Below are positions 12,131 through 23,100 of a stretch of DNA of 64,000 bases, one piece after another (the first letter of the stretch is position 1; the number at the start of each line of letters is the position of its first letter). Origin of the DNA: Nymphaea colorata (taxonomy: Eukaryota > Streptophyta > Magnoliopsida > Nymphaeales > Nymphaeaceae); the NCBI RefSeq assembly GCF_008831285.2, contig NC_045138.2:25515934-25579933 (forward strand), written 5' to 3'. Below the pieces are notes generated by a model. That model ran no database searches, was not told where the DNA came from, and worked only from the letters and a program-made list of their open reading frames with translations. The position numbers and the translations under genes are program-made.

Positions 12131-13644
12131 AAACTGTTGTGCCTTTTACGCGAACGTCACCATGACTCGTTGAGGCAATGACACGATCTTGCTTCTTAAA
12201 TCTTTAAACAAAATATGTTGCGCTTGAACTAGTTTAGAATTAGGTGCTGAAATCTTTCGTTTTTTCTTCCATTTATTTTGTTTGATCAATTGCATGGGGC
12301 GCACATAAATAACGTCACACCATTCGACATTGTCGGATGTAATGCATGAGACAATGTGCTGCTGTGAAAGGTCGAAAGATTTTCTTCAAAAACATCTACA
12401 AAACTGTTTAATAAAACTTAATAGTTGGAACAAAATAAACAAGTAGAAATAAAATCGGCTTGCAAGGCGCCAAAGCTATGAACAGAACGATTTAAATTCG
12501 TCTTCTATTTAATTTTGTATTGAAATTTTTATCATCTTACCTATTTAGTAAGAGGCTAGATCTTTGATAATTTCTCTCAAGTTGAGTAGTGATTTGATAT
12601 TTATGCAAACAGTAAGCATTTTTTGTAATTTTCAAAATTAGTAACACACTTTATCAAAAAGCCATTTGGATAGTATGGCATAGAAGTTTGGTTTTGAATT
12701 TAACAAAACACATAATTGAAAAGCCATTTTGATAGTATACAAGTAAACTTTTTGGCAATTTTAAGAACAATTTTCGCCTGCTTCTTTTACAAGTGGTTTA
12801 GGCTCGAGGTGAAGACTTGTGTTAGTCGCCAATTTTGTGGAAAAAAAAATTAAAGACGAGTGGACAATTTCTCTCATATGAATTCTGCAGTAAGATAAAA
12901 AATCTCCTCCATCAAGCACGTCCATATTTTACTTCTCAATTTTTAAGATTTCTTGCCTTACCTTTACACTTGACAAAGTTTTAAATAATAAATAACTGAA
13001 CCACACGGTTGACACTTGATCTAAGATCTTTAACTTGCACGCCCGCACACTCTTAATCACCACCCACACTCGATAAAATTCAAGCAGTCACTGCCTCTCT
13101 AGACAAGCACCACTATGCTAATCTTTTGAGCTTTATAAAATATATCATACAATAATTTACAAAGTGTCTTTTCATCCGTTTGACTTATATTATCGCTGCA
13201 TAGCTCTTAGAATATTATAATTCATCTTAAGTGATGTAGATGAGCAGGAAGAGTATTATCATTGTACCGTTTAATAAGAAGGCCAAAGTCTCTACCTTTT
13301 TTCAAGAACATCTGACCTACTTTCAGTACCTTGGAGTGATGTCCCCACTGTTCTTGAAGTTGCATGTCGATGTCCCCTCTCTTTAGACTATCCTTCAAAT
13401 TCGTCATTTCTTAAGAATGGAGTGATTATATAATCGCCAACTTTGTAGCTAAAGCAACATGAAGTCTCATAAATCCACTTTGGCATGGCCATGCAAGATC
13501 ACCAATATGTGCATTAATGATGCATTTCCCCAGTGAGTTCTTTCACTGGCATTAAAAAAGGTTGATTTAATTAAGCCAACTGGTAGAGAAGATGTCAAAT
13601 TTATTTAATAACATAGAGAGGGAGATGGAGAGGGAGGCGTTTGA
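12131..13644. other. Intergenic, promoter side of the MYB/SANT-like gene
   Basis: AT-rich with no gene found. The minus strand just upstream of the presumed transcription start contains GGTGACGTTC (around 12153-12163), a bZIP-type TGACGT core; function not shown. A short ORF at 13222-13407 has no recognisable features. Confidence 0.4.
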
Positions 13645-13650
13645 TTTATT
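13645..13650 (-). terminator. Poly(A) signal candidate of GLP-2
   Basis: AATAAA on the minus strand about 150 nt downstream of the GLP-2 stop, inside the farther of two similar 3'-flank blocks. Confidence 0.4.
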
Positions 13651-13796
13651 TAGCAGTTGCCAAGGAACCATACGTGTCACATGCATACATAAAGAAGATG
13701 ATAGAAATATGATCCATTATTATATTATATTATATGAGGGTGTTTGACTTATTTAGTAGTTGCCAAAGAGGCATACATGTCACACTTTCTGGTCAT

Positions 13797-14728
13797 CTAA
13801 TTGAATGGAGCCTGCAACTTTTCGATGACTTTCTTATCGACTTGGAAAGCCCTGGCAAGGAGGTCTGCCGAGATGGGTGGGTTGGACCCAAACACCGATT
13901 TAGCAATAGTGATCACACCTGGGTTCTGGCTGCTCAGTGCAGCCAGTGCCACCGCGTTCTTGTCTCCTATGTTCAGCTGAAAGTGGATCAAACCCTCTGG
14001 AAACACAAACACATCTCCCTTGTACAATGTCTTCGCGAACAGTCGGTTGTTGTCCTGATTACTAGTCACAAACCCAACGTATAGAGTGCCTTCCAACACG
14101 ACCAAGATCTCGGTTGCGCGAGGGTGCGTGTGAGGTGGGTTCTGGCCCCATGGAGCGTAGTCAATGCGAACCGCAGAAATGCCCAGAGTGTTGAGTCCCG
14201 GGATTTGTTCAACATTGACCTGGGTCACATTGGAGCCAACCGCATTCTTAGTGTTGCCAGGCTTGTCCAGCCCATGGAAGAAGAAATCTCCAGGCATGGC
14301 GTCCTTAGGGTTCTTGCACACTTTGCCATTCACAACAACTGCACGCATTTGACAATGAAATTAATCAGGAATCAAAGTTTAAGAATCAGTATAAGCATGT
14401 CGAGTAACAAAATAATATGGCAGTGATCATCTATAAAGTTAAGATATGTACACTTACAAGTCTGGTTTTAGACAATAATACATGGTCATTATGGTACTGA
14501 ACGTTCATGACCTATATGAATGTGAAACATTAAAATGTGCTGTATGTATGTGCATCTATGTGTGTGCATGTCTTCTCAAGTACGTGTGTGTGCATATGCA
14601 TGCACCAAGAGTGAAAAAGTACTTGGGCTCTGGTTGTCAGCAACACAAAAGTCTTGTAACTGGCTTGGATCAGATGCGCTGCAGAAGGAAACTGCAAGAG
14701 TGAGGAGGATGAGGAAGGTGAGTTTCAT
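13797..14728 (-). CDS. Germin-like protein (GLP-2), secreted cupin
   Basis: Two exons on the minus strand: 14623-14728 and 13797-14338. The single intron falls at exactly the same codon as in GLP-1 (CCAA|GTACTT to GTGCAG|TTGTTG). The product is 215 residues. It has an N-terminal signal peptide ([18 protein letters not shown]), box 1 QDFCVAD, the metal-binding set [10 protein letters not shown] and [14 protein letters not shown] with three His and one Glu, and N-glycosylation sequons NQS near residue 32 and NVT near residue 72. It ends KLQAPFN, whereas GLP-1 has extra residues ending DNNN. The close match in sequence, intron and flanks to GLP-1 marks a paralogue pair; the MYB/SANT-like gene lies between them. 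The predicted protein is an apoplastic Mn-cupin with undetermined enzymatic activity. Confidence 0.95.
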
Positions 14729-14830
14729 TCTGGAAAACTTGAGAAGTAAACGAATCTTTTACAGAACACAGGCTGAGAAGTCTTATGCTCTTACAAGGGT
14801 AGTGTTCCTGCGAGGTGGCAAGCATTCGGT

Positions 14831-14837
14831 ATTTATA
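14831..14837 (-). promoter_or_regulatory. TATA box of GLP-2
   Basis: The minus strand reads TATAAAT about 105 nt upstream of the GLP-2 ATG, the same spacing as in GLP-1. Confidence 0.7.
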
Positions 14838-14839
14838 GA

Positions 14840-17100
14840 GCTCAAACTAGAGAAGGCCTTAGCTAATGAACATCAGCCGAACCCTGACTTGCTGATGGAT
14901 GCACACTAACCTCGACGACTTTTCCATCATATCTAATAATTTGCAGAACTGACTAACAACTGTACTTTGATGTTGTCACCGCACCTGCTCAAGAACTACT
15001 AAAGGTAGTTTTATGAATTGTCTGCAATTAGCGAGCTGTCTGACAGTGCCTTCTTCCAAAGTCGTTGCTTCCTCTACTGGTGCTCTACAGTCTCATGGGC
15101 AGCAGCTTCCTACTGTTAAGTACAGCTAAATGAGGTCTAAATGCAACTTTTTTCAGATATATTTATTTGACAAAGACAGGTAGAGAATGCCTCTAAAATA
15201 ACATTGTAATGTGCTTAAATGGTTTCAAATACATAGCAATGTTGACTACTGTAGGACATTTAAAGTAATGTGCTGTTAGTTGATGAGACTATATGCGAAA
15301 GCTGCAAATTAATTCCAAACTATGAACCATTCAGGAACCCAAACAGCGACGTGACAGTGGTGTTTCCCCCAAACATCTAGCGGCTCGGTTCCAGTACATA
15401 GTTGGTGGTGGGCCGATGGCGGCTTTTAACTATTGGTGTAAAACATGACGTGGAGAATCCATGAGACTAGTAATGAAGTACTTGTGAATGATGGTAGCTA
15501 GTGGGTAAGAGGTAATGAATCGGTTCTCTCAACCACAATGGGATGGGACTTCTCCTGAACCGTGAGGTTCAAACTAATTTGAGTGTTTGGTTGCCGAAGT
15601 TGAGATCTAATGGGTATTTTCATTTTTTTCCCCTCTGGTGGAAACGCAGTCTGCTGCATTTGAGTTCACTGTAAACACACGACATAGATCATATAGTTTT
15701 GAAAGAAAGGTACATAATGATTGTGCATAGTACATAGTCATATATATAGTGATTATAAGAAACAGTAATTGATTAGACACCACAAATATACATTCACTAT
15801 AAAAGATCATGTCTGTCATAGACAATCGCAAAAGTGGGTGGCGGTCGCATTAATTTGATTAATTGTAGTCGGGGGTTGATTAATCTGACTTGCAATTTAA
15901 AGGCTGATACGTCAGAATCCATCTGAACAATGCTACAGTCACTGAAGACGCATGACTTGCCCTTTGGCTTTCTCAATCAAACTTAAGTGGATTAGGTTCA
16001 TTAAAGAAGCCACTTCTTACTCATTGATCGGGAAGTAAAGGGCCGGGTTAAATTCCAGTTTACTTGTGAGGTAAATGTCACCGACTCACTTGTGACGAAG
16101 TTGGGTAGCAGGATACAAAAAGCCGCATCGAGTCCAATTTAAATACGATTGCCTATTCTTTAATTAAGATGAGCTTAATGTGTCACCAATGGACCCTCCA
16201 GTAGTAGTTTTAGTCATTGATTTCAATGCATTCATTAGGTGGCCTGAGAATATGCTTTTTCTTGACAACATGGATGCCATATTTGAGCTCGCTTATCCTT
16301 TCAATATCTCACTTTGTTCAGGTAGATAACAGAGACATCATGGTTCACTGTACAGTAGACCTGCAGAAGAACCGTAATCCGAAAGGTCTTGAGTTCTGGA
16401 AGCTATACGTAGGAGTAAAGGGCCGGGTTAAATTCCATCGGCACCCTTAGTAAGGAATACCGTCTGATATGGGCAAAATTCACTAAATTGCATTGAGTTG
16501 CAAGGAGATGCAAAAATGTAGAAAATATGAACCTGAGATTGAAATTTGATAATTTGACATACATTAGATCACTAGGCGGATTCCGCATAACGAACTACAA
16601 CCAAAACTGAACCTGAGGCAGTAGATGTAAGATTTTCGATCCTAAGCTAGTTGAACTTGTTCCATTTAGATTCGCCCTTTCAATTCTATTTGGAATATGG
16701 TGAAATTCCGTTTCAATTCAATTCTGTGAAGGCCACCTTATTTTGCCGGTCGAGGGCATCAACCAATGATGAATGCCCGTATTTGTATTCTAGTTGTGAA
16801 ACCCTTTCATTTGCGATCTTAATTTGTTCATTGATGGTCATGTTCTCACACGGCAGAAAGCAGAAAGATGCAGAATAAAGAGATTGGTTTAGGTCAGGCA
16901 TGTACAACATTATTTTGGGGAAGGCGTAGGACTTAGATCGATCCTAATCCAACCTTCGTAGGACCATGTCCGAACCTGTATATGTGGCCAAAGAAGGGAA
17001 CCATGTATATTCAATTAAATCAAGTGCACACTTCAACTATTAAAATTCCTCTGGCATGAAACCGAATTATGAAATAAATGGGTCTCTCTCTCTCTCTCTC
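14840..17100. other. Intergenic upstream of GLP-2; contains a spaced 24-bp direct repeat
   Basis: No gene recognised. A 24-bp exact repeat containing AAAGGGCCGGGTTAAATT occurs at 16034-16057 and 16414-16437, exactly 380 bp apart. A (CT)n tract lies at about 17082-17109. Confidence 0.5.
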
Positions 17101-17153
17101 TCTCTCTCTTTTGTGGAGACTGAAAGCACAGACAAAGTAACCATCCACAAAGA

Positions 17154-20100
17154 TTACCAAAAGTACCACCGCTTCTTACTGCCCGAATCCTGTGGCTCTT
17201 CCTTCCTCCTGTTTGCCATTCCCTGATTCAGAGCTTCTAATCTTTTCCTGCGAAATAAACAAATATATGGTCAGTAAATATGAAGGCATAAAACTTCTAC
17301 ACCGATAAGAGTACATGCAACAAACGACCAACCAATACTGCAAATTTAAGAACACAACGGCACATTGACATATATTGGACATTTAAGAACACATTCTGCT
17401 TCAATTGCAGAGTCCAGATAACAAGTCAAATGGCGTTCAAACCAGCCATATTATCTGGTAATAGAACTGTAATACGGTGGAAACTGGAGAGAAATTTGTG
17501 TGTTTGGGACCCTTGGATATGACATCGTGACTAAAAGTACAGGTTCTAATTGGGGATCCCACAAGTTGTTCGCAAGCACTCTTGGTTTCTAGGCAGCTTC
17601 AGTATTTGAAATTGTTAAGACGTGTTTATACTCAGTATTAGGCTTGAGAGGGCACTTGTGTAATAATGTTTCTTTTAATGACTTTCTTGTAACTTATCCC
17701 TCTCCTCTAGTCTATATAAAGAGGAGTTAGGGATTCTTTCGATGTTAATCAAAGATTATTTCTCTTAAATTCATCATGGTATCAGAGCTCCAGCCGTCTC
17801 CTCCTCAGCGAGTTGTCGCCGACTGAGCGGCGCCGGCCGCCGCCTCATCGGCGTCAGTCGCCGCCGCCGCCCTTTGCCGCCCTGTCCATTGCCGCCCGCT
17901 GTCCATTGCCGCCTGATCCATCCCTGCTGCCCCTCGTCGCCCTACCCATTGTCTGCCTGCGCCGCCTCCGCCTGTGCCGCCTGCGCCCGTCTGCCTACGC
18001 CCGTCCGCCTGCGCCGCCGCCGCCCGTCTGCCTGCGCCTCCGCCTGTGCCGCCTGCGCCCGTCCGCCTGTGCCGCCGCCGCGTGTGCACTCCGCCCAGCA
18101 CATCTTCGCCGCCGCCTCAATGCTGATTTTTCCTCTCTGCGTCTTTCCGCTGCATGCTGCTCAGCCGCTGCTCTGCACGCTGCTCCTCTGCTGCACGCTG
18201 CTCCGCCGCTGCTCTGCCCGTGGTTCTGCACGCTGATTTTCTTCTCAGCGTCGTCTCTGGTATCTCTCTTCGTTCAACTCTGCTGTTGCCTCTTCTCGCC
18301 GATCAGACTTCTGGATTGCTACCTGCGTTAACTGCATATTGCTTCATGATCAGCATGTTGTCTTTCGATATGTGATTGTATTCTTTTGCCTGCACTTCCT
18401 ATTCCGTGGCTCGGTTTCCTCCTTTGTGTTGAAAGATGTCTGAAATTAGTAGTAGCGCTAATACCTCTTCCTTTGTATCGTCGGGAGAGATGAAGAGTTC
18501 CCCATTTTCCAGCATTATCACCAAAATGGATGGGGGTAATTACGAGATGTGGGCCATGCAAGTAAAAAGAACTTTGATCGCCCATGAGAAGGAACATCTC
18601 ATATTGGAGCCCGAGCCCGTACAGAAGGTAGGAAAATATACTACTTGGTTTAAAGATAATTCATTGGTTATGGTATGGATTGTTGGTACTCTCTCACAAG
18701 AAATTGCAAATGAAGTCTTGCACAAGGACAGTGCAAAGGATATGTGGAATTCCCTTGCTGCCACTTATTCACAGGCAAGAAATGAAACGCGCATTATGCA
18801 GCTTCATCATGATATCCATCAGATGCGACAAGATGGCAGACCTCTTCACACTTATTATTCTAGTCTCAAGTCCATGTTTGAGAGACTGAATAGCTACTTT
18901 CCCGCATGCAAGTGTGAACAACAAAAGGCATACAGAGATATGCTTATGGTAGGGGTCTTTCTTTCTGGTTTAGACTCTGTTTATGAATCCGCAAAGAACC
19001 AAATGCTTACTAGTCCCTCGATTCCTCCTATTGATGAGGCTTACAGTAGGCTCAGCAGAATTCCGATCTCTGCATCGACTGTTCCTGATACCACTTCTGC
19101 TATGCTTGCTACTCGTGGCAGAGGTGGACCCTTTTTTGCCAGAGGACGAGGGGGCCGTGGCCGTGGCAATACCCCTTCGCGCCCTGTATGTCAGTTTTGT
19201 CACCGCATTGGTCATACTGTGGATAAGTGTTGGCAGAAACATGGTCGTCCAGCTTTTGCAAATCAGACTGTATCTACTGATTCTCCTGAGCAGCCTAAGC
19301 CTCAGCACACTGCCTCCTCCAGTGAGTTGCATGTAAATGACATTCTCTCTCAGTTGAGGCACTTGATTGGCGACAGCGCCCATCCAGCCCCTGGTCCGAC
19401 CACTTCTACTGTTCCTACCGCTGCGAGTGCTTCTTCATCTGGTATGTATTCTGCCTGTACAGTCTGCTCTCCTCCTGACACTACAGATTGGCTTATTGAT
19501 TCTGGTGCATCGACACATCTCTGTGGGGATAAGACGCAATTCTCCTCTTACGTCCCTACTCCACCGGGTCGTTCGGTTATTCTAGCAGATGGAAAAGATT
19601 CACCAGTTGTTGGACATGGAGAGGTCCAACTTACTTCATCATTGCCGCTGCAGCACGTTCTTCATGCACCAGAATTCCCCCATAGCCTACTTTCTATCAG
19701 TCAGATTACCAGAGAATTAAATTGTCGTGCTATATTTGACTCTTCCTCTCTTGTGTTTCAGGATATACTGACGGGCAGGGTGATTGGCAGTGGCCGTGAA
19801 CAGGGAGGTCTCTACAGGCTAGTGCATTCCTTTCCCTTTGCTGGATCTACCTCGTCGGGGTCGTCCTCATCCTCGGCTTATACTTGGCATTTACGTTTTG
19901 GACATCTCCCGTTTCAGAAACTGCTGCATGTTCTCCCTCAGCTGTCTCATAAGTCGTCTTTTCAATGTGAGTCTTGTCAGTTAGGCAAACACCATCGGTC
20001 ATCCTTTCCTCCGCGGTCTAGTAGAAGTAGCCACTCTGTGTTTGAGTTACTTCATTTTGATGTTTGGGGCCCGAGTCGTACTCCTGACCTTCAGGGTCAT

Positions 20101-23100
20101 CGGTATTATCTTGTTGCTGTTGATGATTACAGTCGTGTTAGTTGGGTTTTTCTTATGAAACACAAATCTGAAGCGGGTCATGTAATCAAAAATTTTATCA
20201 ATGAAATTCTGACTCAGTTTGATACTTGTGTCAAGATTGTGCGCTCTGACAATGCTCTTGAGTTCTGTGCTTCCTCTTTAGAACAATTTTTCAGGGATAA
20301 GGGTATCATTCACCAAACTTCTTGTGCCTATACCTCTCAACAAAACGGGGTTGCTGAAAGAAAACACCGCCATATTCTTGATGTCGCCAGAACCATTATC
20401 ATACACAGCCATGTTCCCCATTCTTATTGGGGAGATGCTGTTCTTACAGCATGCTATCTTATTAATCGCATGCCGTCATCCGTGTTGGGAGATCTTATTC
20501 CTTTCTCTGTTCTTTTTCCTGACAGAGAATTGTTTTCTGTTGCACCTCGTATTTTTGGATGTGTTGCCTTTGTTTAGTTGCTTGGTCCTGGGAGAGATAA
20601 GTTATCCCCTCGGGCTATCAAAACGATCTTTGTTGGTTATTCCCGCACTCAAAAGGGATATCGTTGTTATGATCCTTCTACTCGTCGATATTATGTGAGT
20701 GCTGATGTTACATTTTTTGAGTCCACCTCTTATTTCTCTCCCAATGGAACTCAATTAAGGGTGCCTGAATTTAGTGATGAAGTCCACCTTCCTTTACCTC
20801 TCATGAGTTATCCACAACCCGTTGCTTCGCGTTTTGGGGTTATCTACCAACGTCGCACTAAACCTGTTCAACCTGCCCCCTGTGCTCCTGTGCCTTCACC
20901 CAGCATGCCCAAGGTACTTCCTGAACACACAAATCCTGCTGACCATTCTTTATGTGATGATGCCACAGGGGACTCTCCAGAGCATGCTACTGGTCCTCAT
21001 ATTAATGAACTTGATATGCCTATTGCTCAAAGGAAAGGCAAACGCAGTTGCACTATGCATCCTCTCTCTGGTCATTTGTCCATGGCTCGACTCACTCCTA
21101 CTTACCGACAGTTTGTCAAGGGACTGTCGGCTGTAGCTCTTCCACAGACTCCCATGGACGCTCTTTCTGATCCCAAATGGGCCGCAGCTATGCAAGAAGA
21201 GATGGATGCCCTTCAGTCTAGAGGCACCTGGACACTAGTTACTCCTTCATCTGATGCAGCTATTGTTGGTTGTCGATGGGTATTTACTGTTAAATACAGA
21301 GCAGATGGCAGCATTGAGAGATATAAGGCTCGCCTGGTTGCAAAAGGCTATACTCAGACTTATGGGGTTGATTATTATGATACCTTCTCTCCTGTGGCAC
21401 GACATGCTTCTTTACGGGTTCTTCTCGCTGTTGCCGTCAGCAAGAATTGGTCTCTATCACAGCTTGATGTCAAAAATGCCTTTCTGTATGGTGACCTACA
21501 TGAAGAAGTGTATATGCAGCAACCACCAGGGTTTGTTGCTGAGGGGGAGTGTCAGAAAGTGTGTAGATTGAGAAAGGCAATTTATGGTCTGAAACAAAGT
21601 CCTCGAGCTTGGTTTCAAAAATTATCAGAGAATATTGAGAATGAGGGCTTCAGACGTTCTTCGGCTGATCATTCCCTTTTTGTCAAGAAAACTTCTACAG
21701 GTACAGTGATAGTTATTGTCTATGTTGATGATATCATTGTTACAGGGGATGATATTCAGGGGATTTCCAACATCAAGGGCGTCCTTGGACGACACTTTGT
21801 CACCAAGGATCTTGGTGAGCTACGCTATTTCCTAGGTATTGAGTTTGCCAGAAATCAGAAGGGTCTTATCATGTGCCAAAGGAAATACGTTACTGATGTC
21901 TTGCAAGAGACAGGTATGCTAGGATGTCGACCTGCCTCTACACCCATGGACATCAATACTCGCTTGTATGATGATGATACTGAAGATGTTGATGCTAGAC
22001 AATATAGAGGGATTGTTGGGAAGCTCCTATATATCACTGTTACTCGACCTGATATTGCCTATGCTGTCAGCAGAGTGAGTCAATTTATGGATAAGCCCAA
22101 GAAAGTCCATTGGGATGCTGCCATGATGATTCTCAGGTATCTGAAAAATTCACCAGGAATGGGACTCTTCTTTCAAAATGGTACATCTCTCACTATATCT
22201 GTGTATGTTGATGCTGATTATGCGGGATGTCACCTTGACAGAAAATCCACTACTGGGTTTTGTGTGTTCATTGGATCCAACTTGGTTACATGGAAGAGTA
22301 AGAAGCAGACAGTGGTTGCCAGATCAAGTGCAGAATCTGAGTATAGAGCTATGGCTCAGGCTACTGCTGAAGTTATGTGGGTTAGATCTCTGATGTTGGA
22401 TCTTACTGTGGAAGTGCCTCTTCCTATGCAATTGTTAGGTGATAACAAAGCTGCTCTGTTTATTGCTAATAATCCTGCTTTCCATGAGAGAACCAAGCAT
22501 GTTGAAGTAGATTGTCACTATACCAGAGACATGATTCAAAAGGGGTTTGTAAGTACCTCACATATTTCAACTACAGGGCAAACTGCTGATATTTTTACTA
22601 AAGCTCTTGCAAGAGGACCATTCCAAAGTTGTTCCAAGTTGAGCTTGTTTGACATATACGCTCCAACTTGAGGGGGAGTGTTAAGACGTGTTTATACTCA
22701 GTATTAGGCTTGAGAGGGCACTTGTGTAATAATGTTTCTTTTAATGACTTTCTTGTAACTTATCCCTCTCCTCTAGTCTATATAAAGAGGAGTTAGGGAT
22801 TCTTTCGATGTTAATCAAAGATTATTTCTCTTAAATTCATCAGAAATAAATAAGGTATTTCCCAGAACATGCATTAGCATTAGTCGTATCAAAGCATTGC
22901 ATTGTCAAGCCTACCTACACGATGGATGGTGGAGTTGCATAGACAACTCTACCTTCAATGCAATGTCGGCATTTGGTAGAACTTTCACTTAAATTTGCAG
23001 AAAACAGGCATATCTATTCAACAATTTTATTTGACGTGTTGAGGCCAAGCCAGGCTTCAAAACTGTCATGAGGCAAGGCATAGGCACATAAACATAAGCT

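Larger units (their letters stand above)
17613..22842 (+). mobile_element. Ty1/Copia LTR retrotransposon, full length, one in-frame stop
   Basis: A 5230-bp element with 164-bp LTRs that I read as identical, bounded by TG...CA and a GAAAT target duplication. In order: 5' LTR, primer site, GC-rich leader, gag-pol frame, polypurine tract, 3' LTR. The domain order protease, integrase, RT, RNase H is the Copia type. It lies in intron 5 of the twin-CX9C gene, in the opposite orientation. Identical LTRs mean a recent insertion. The only obvious coding lesion is a TAG at 20575-20577. Confidence 0.97.

Noticed and set aside
17813-18331. Open frames of up to 172 codons in the Copia leader, on both strands
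   Set aside because: Low-complexity GCC/CTGC repeats give Pro/Ala/Arg-rich products with no domain; stops are rare because of composition.
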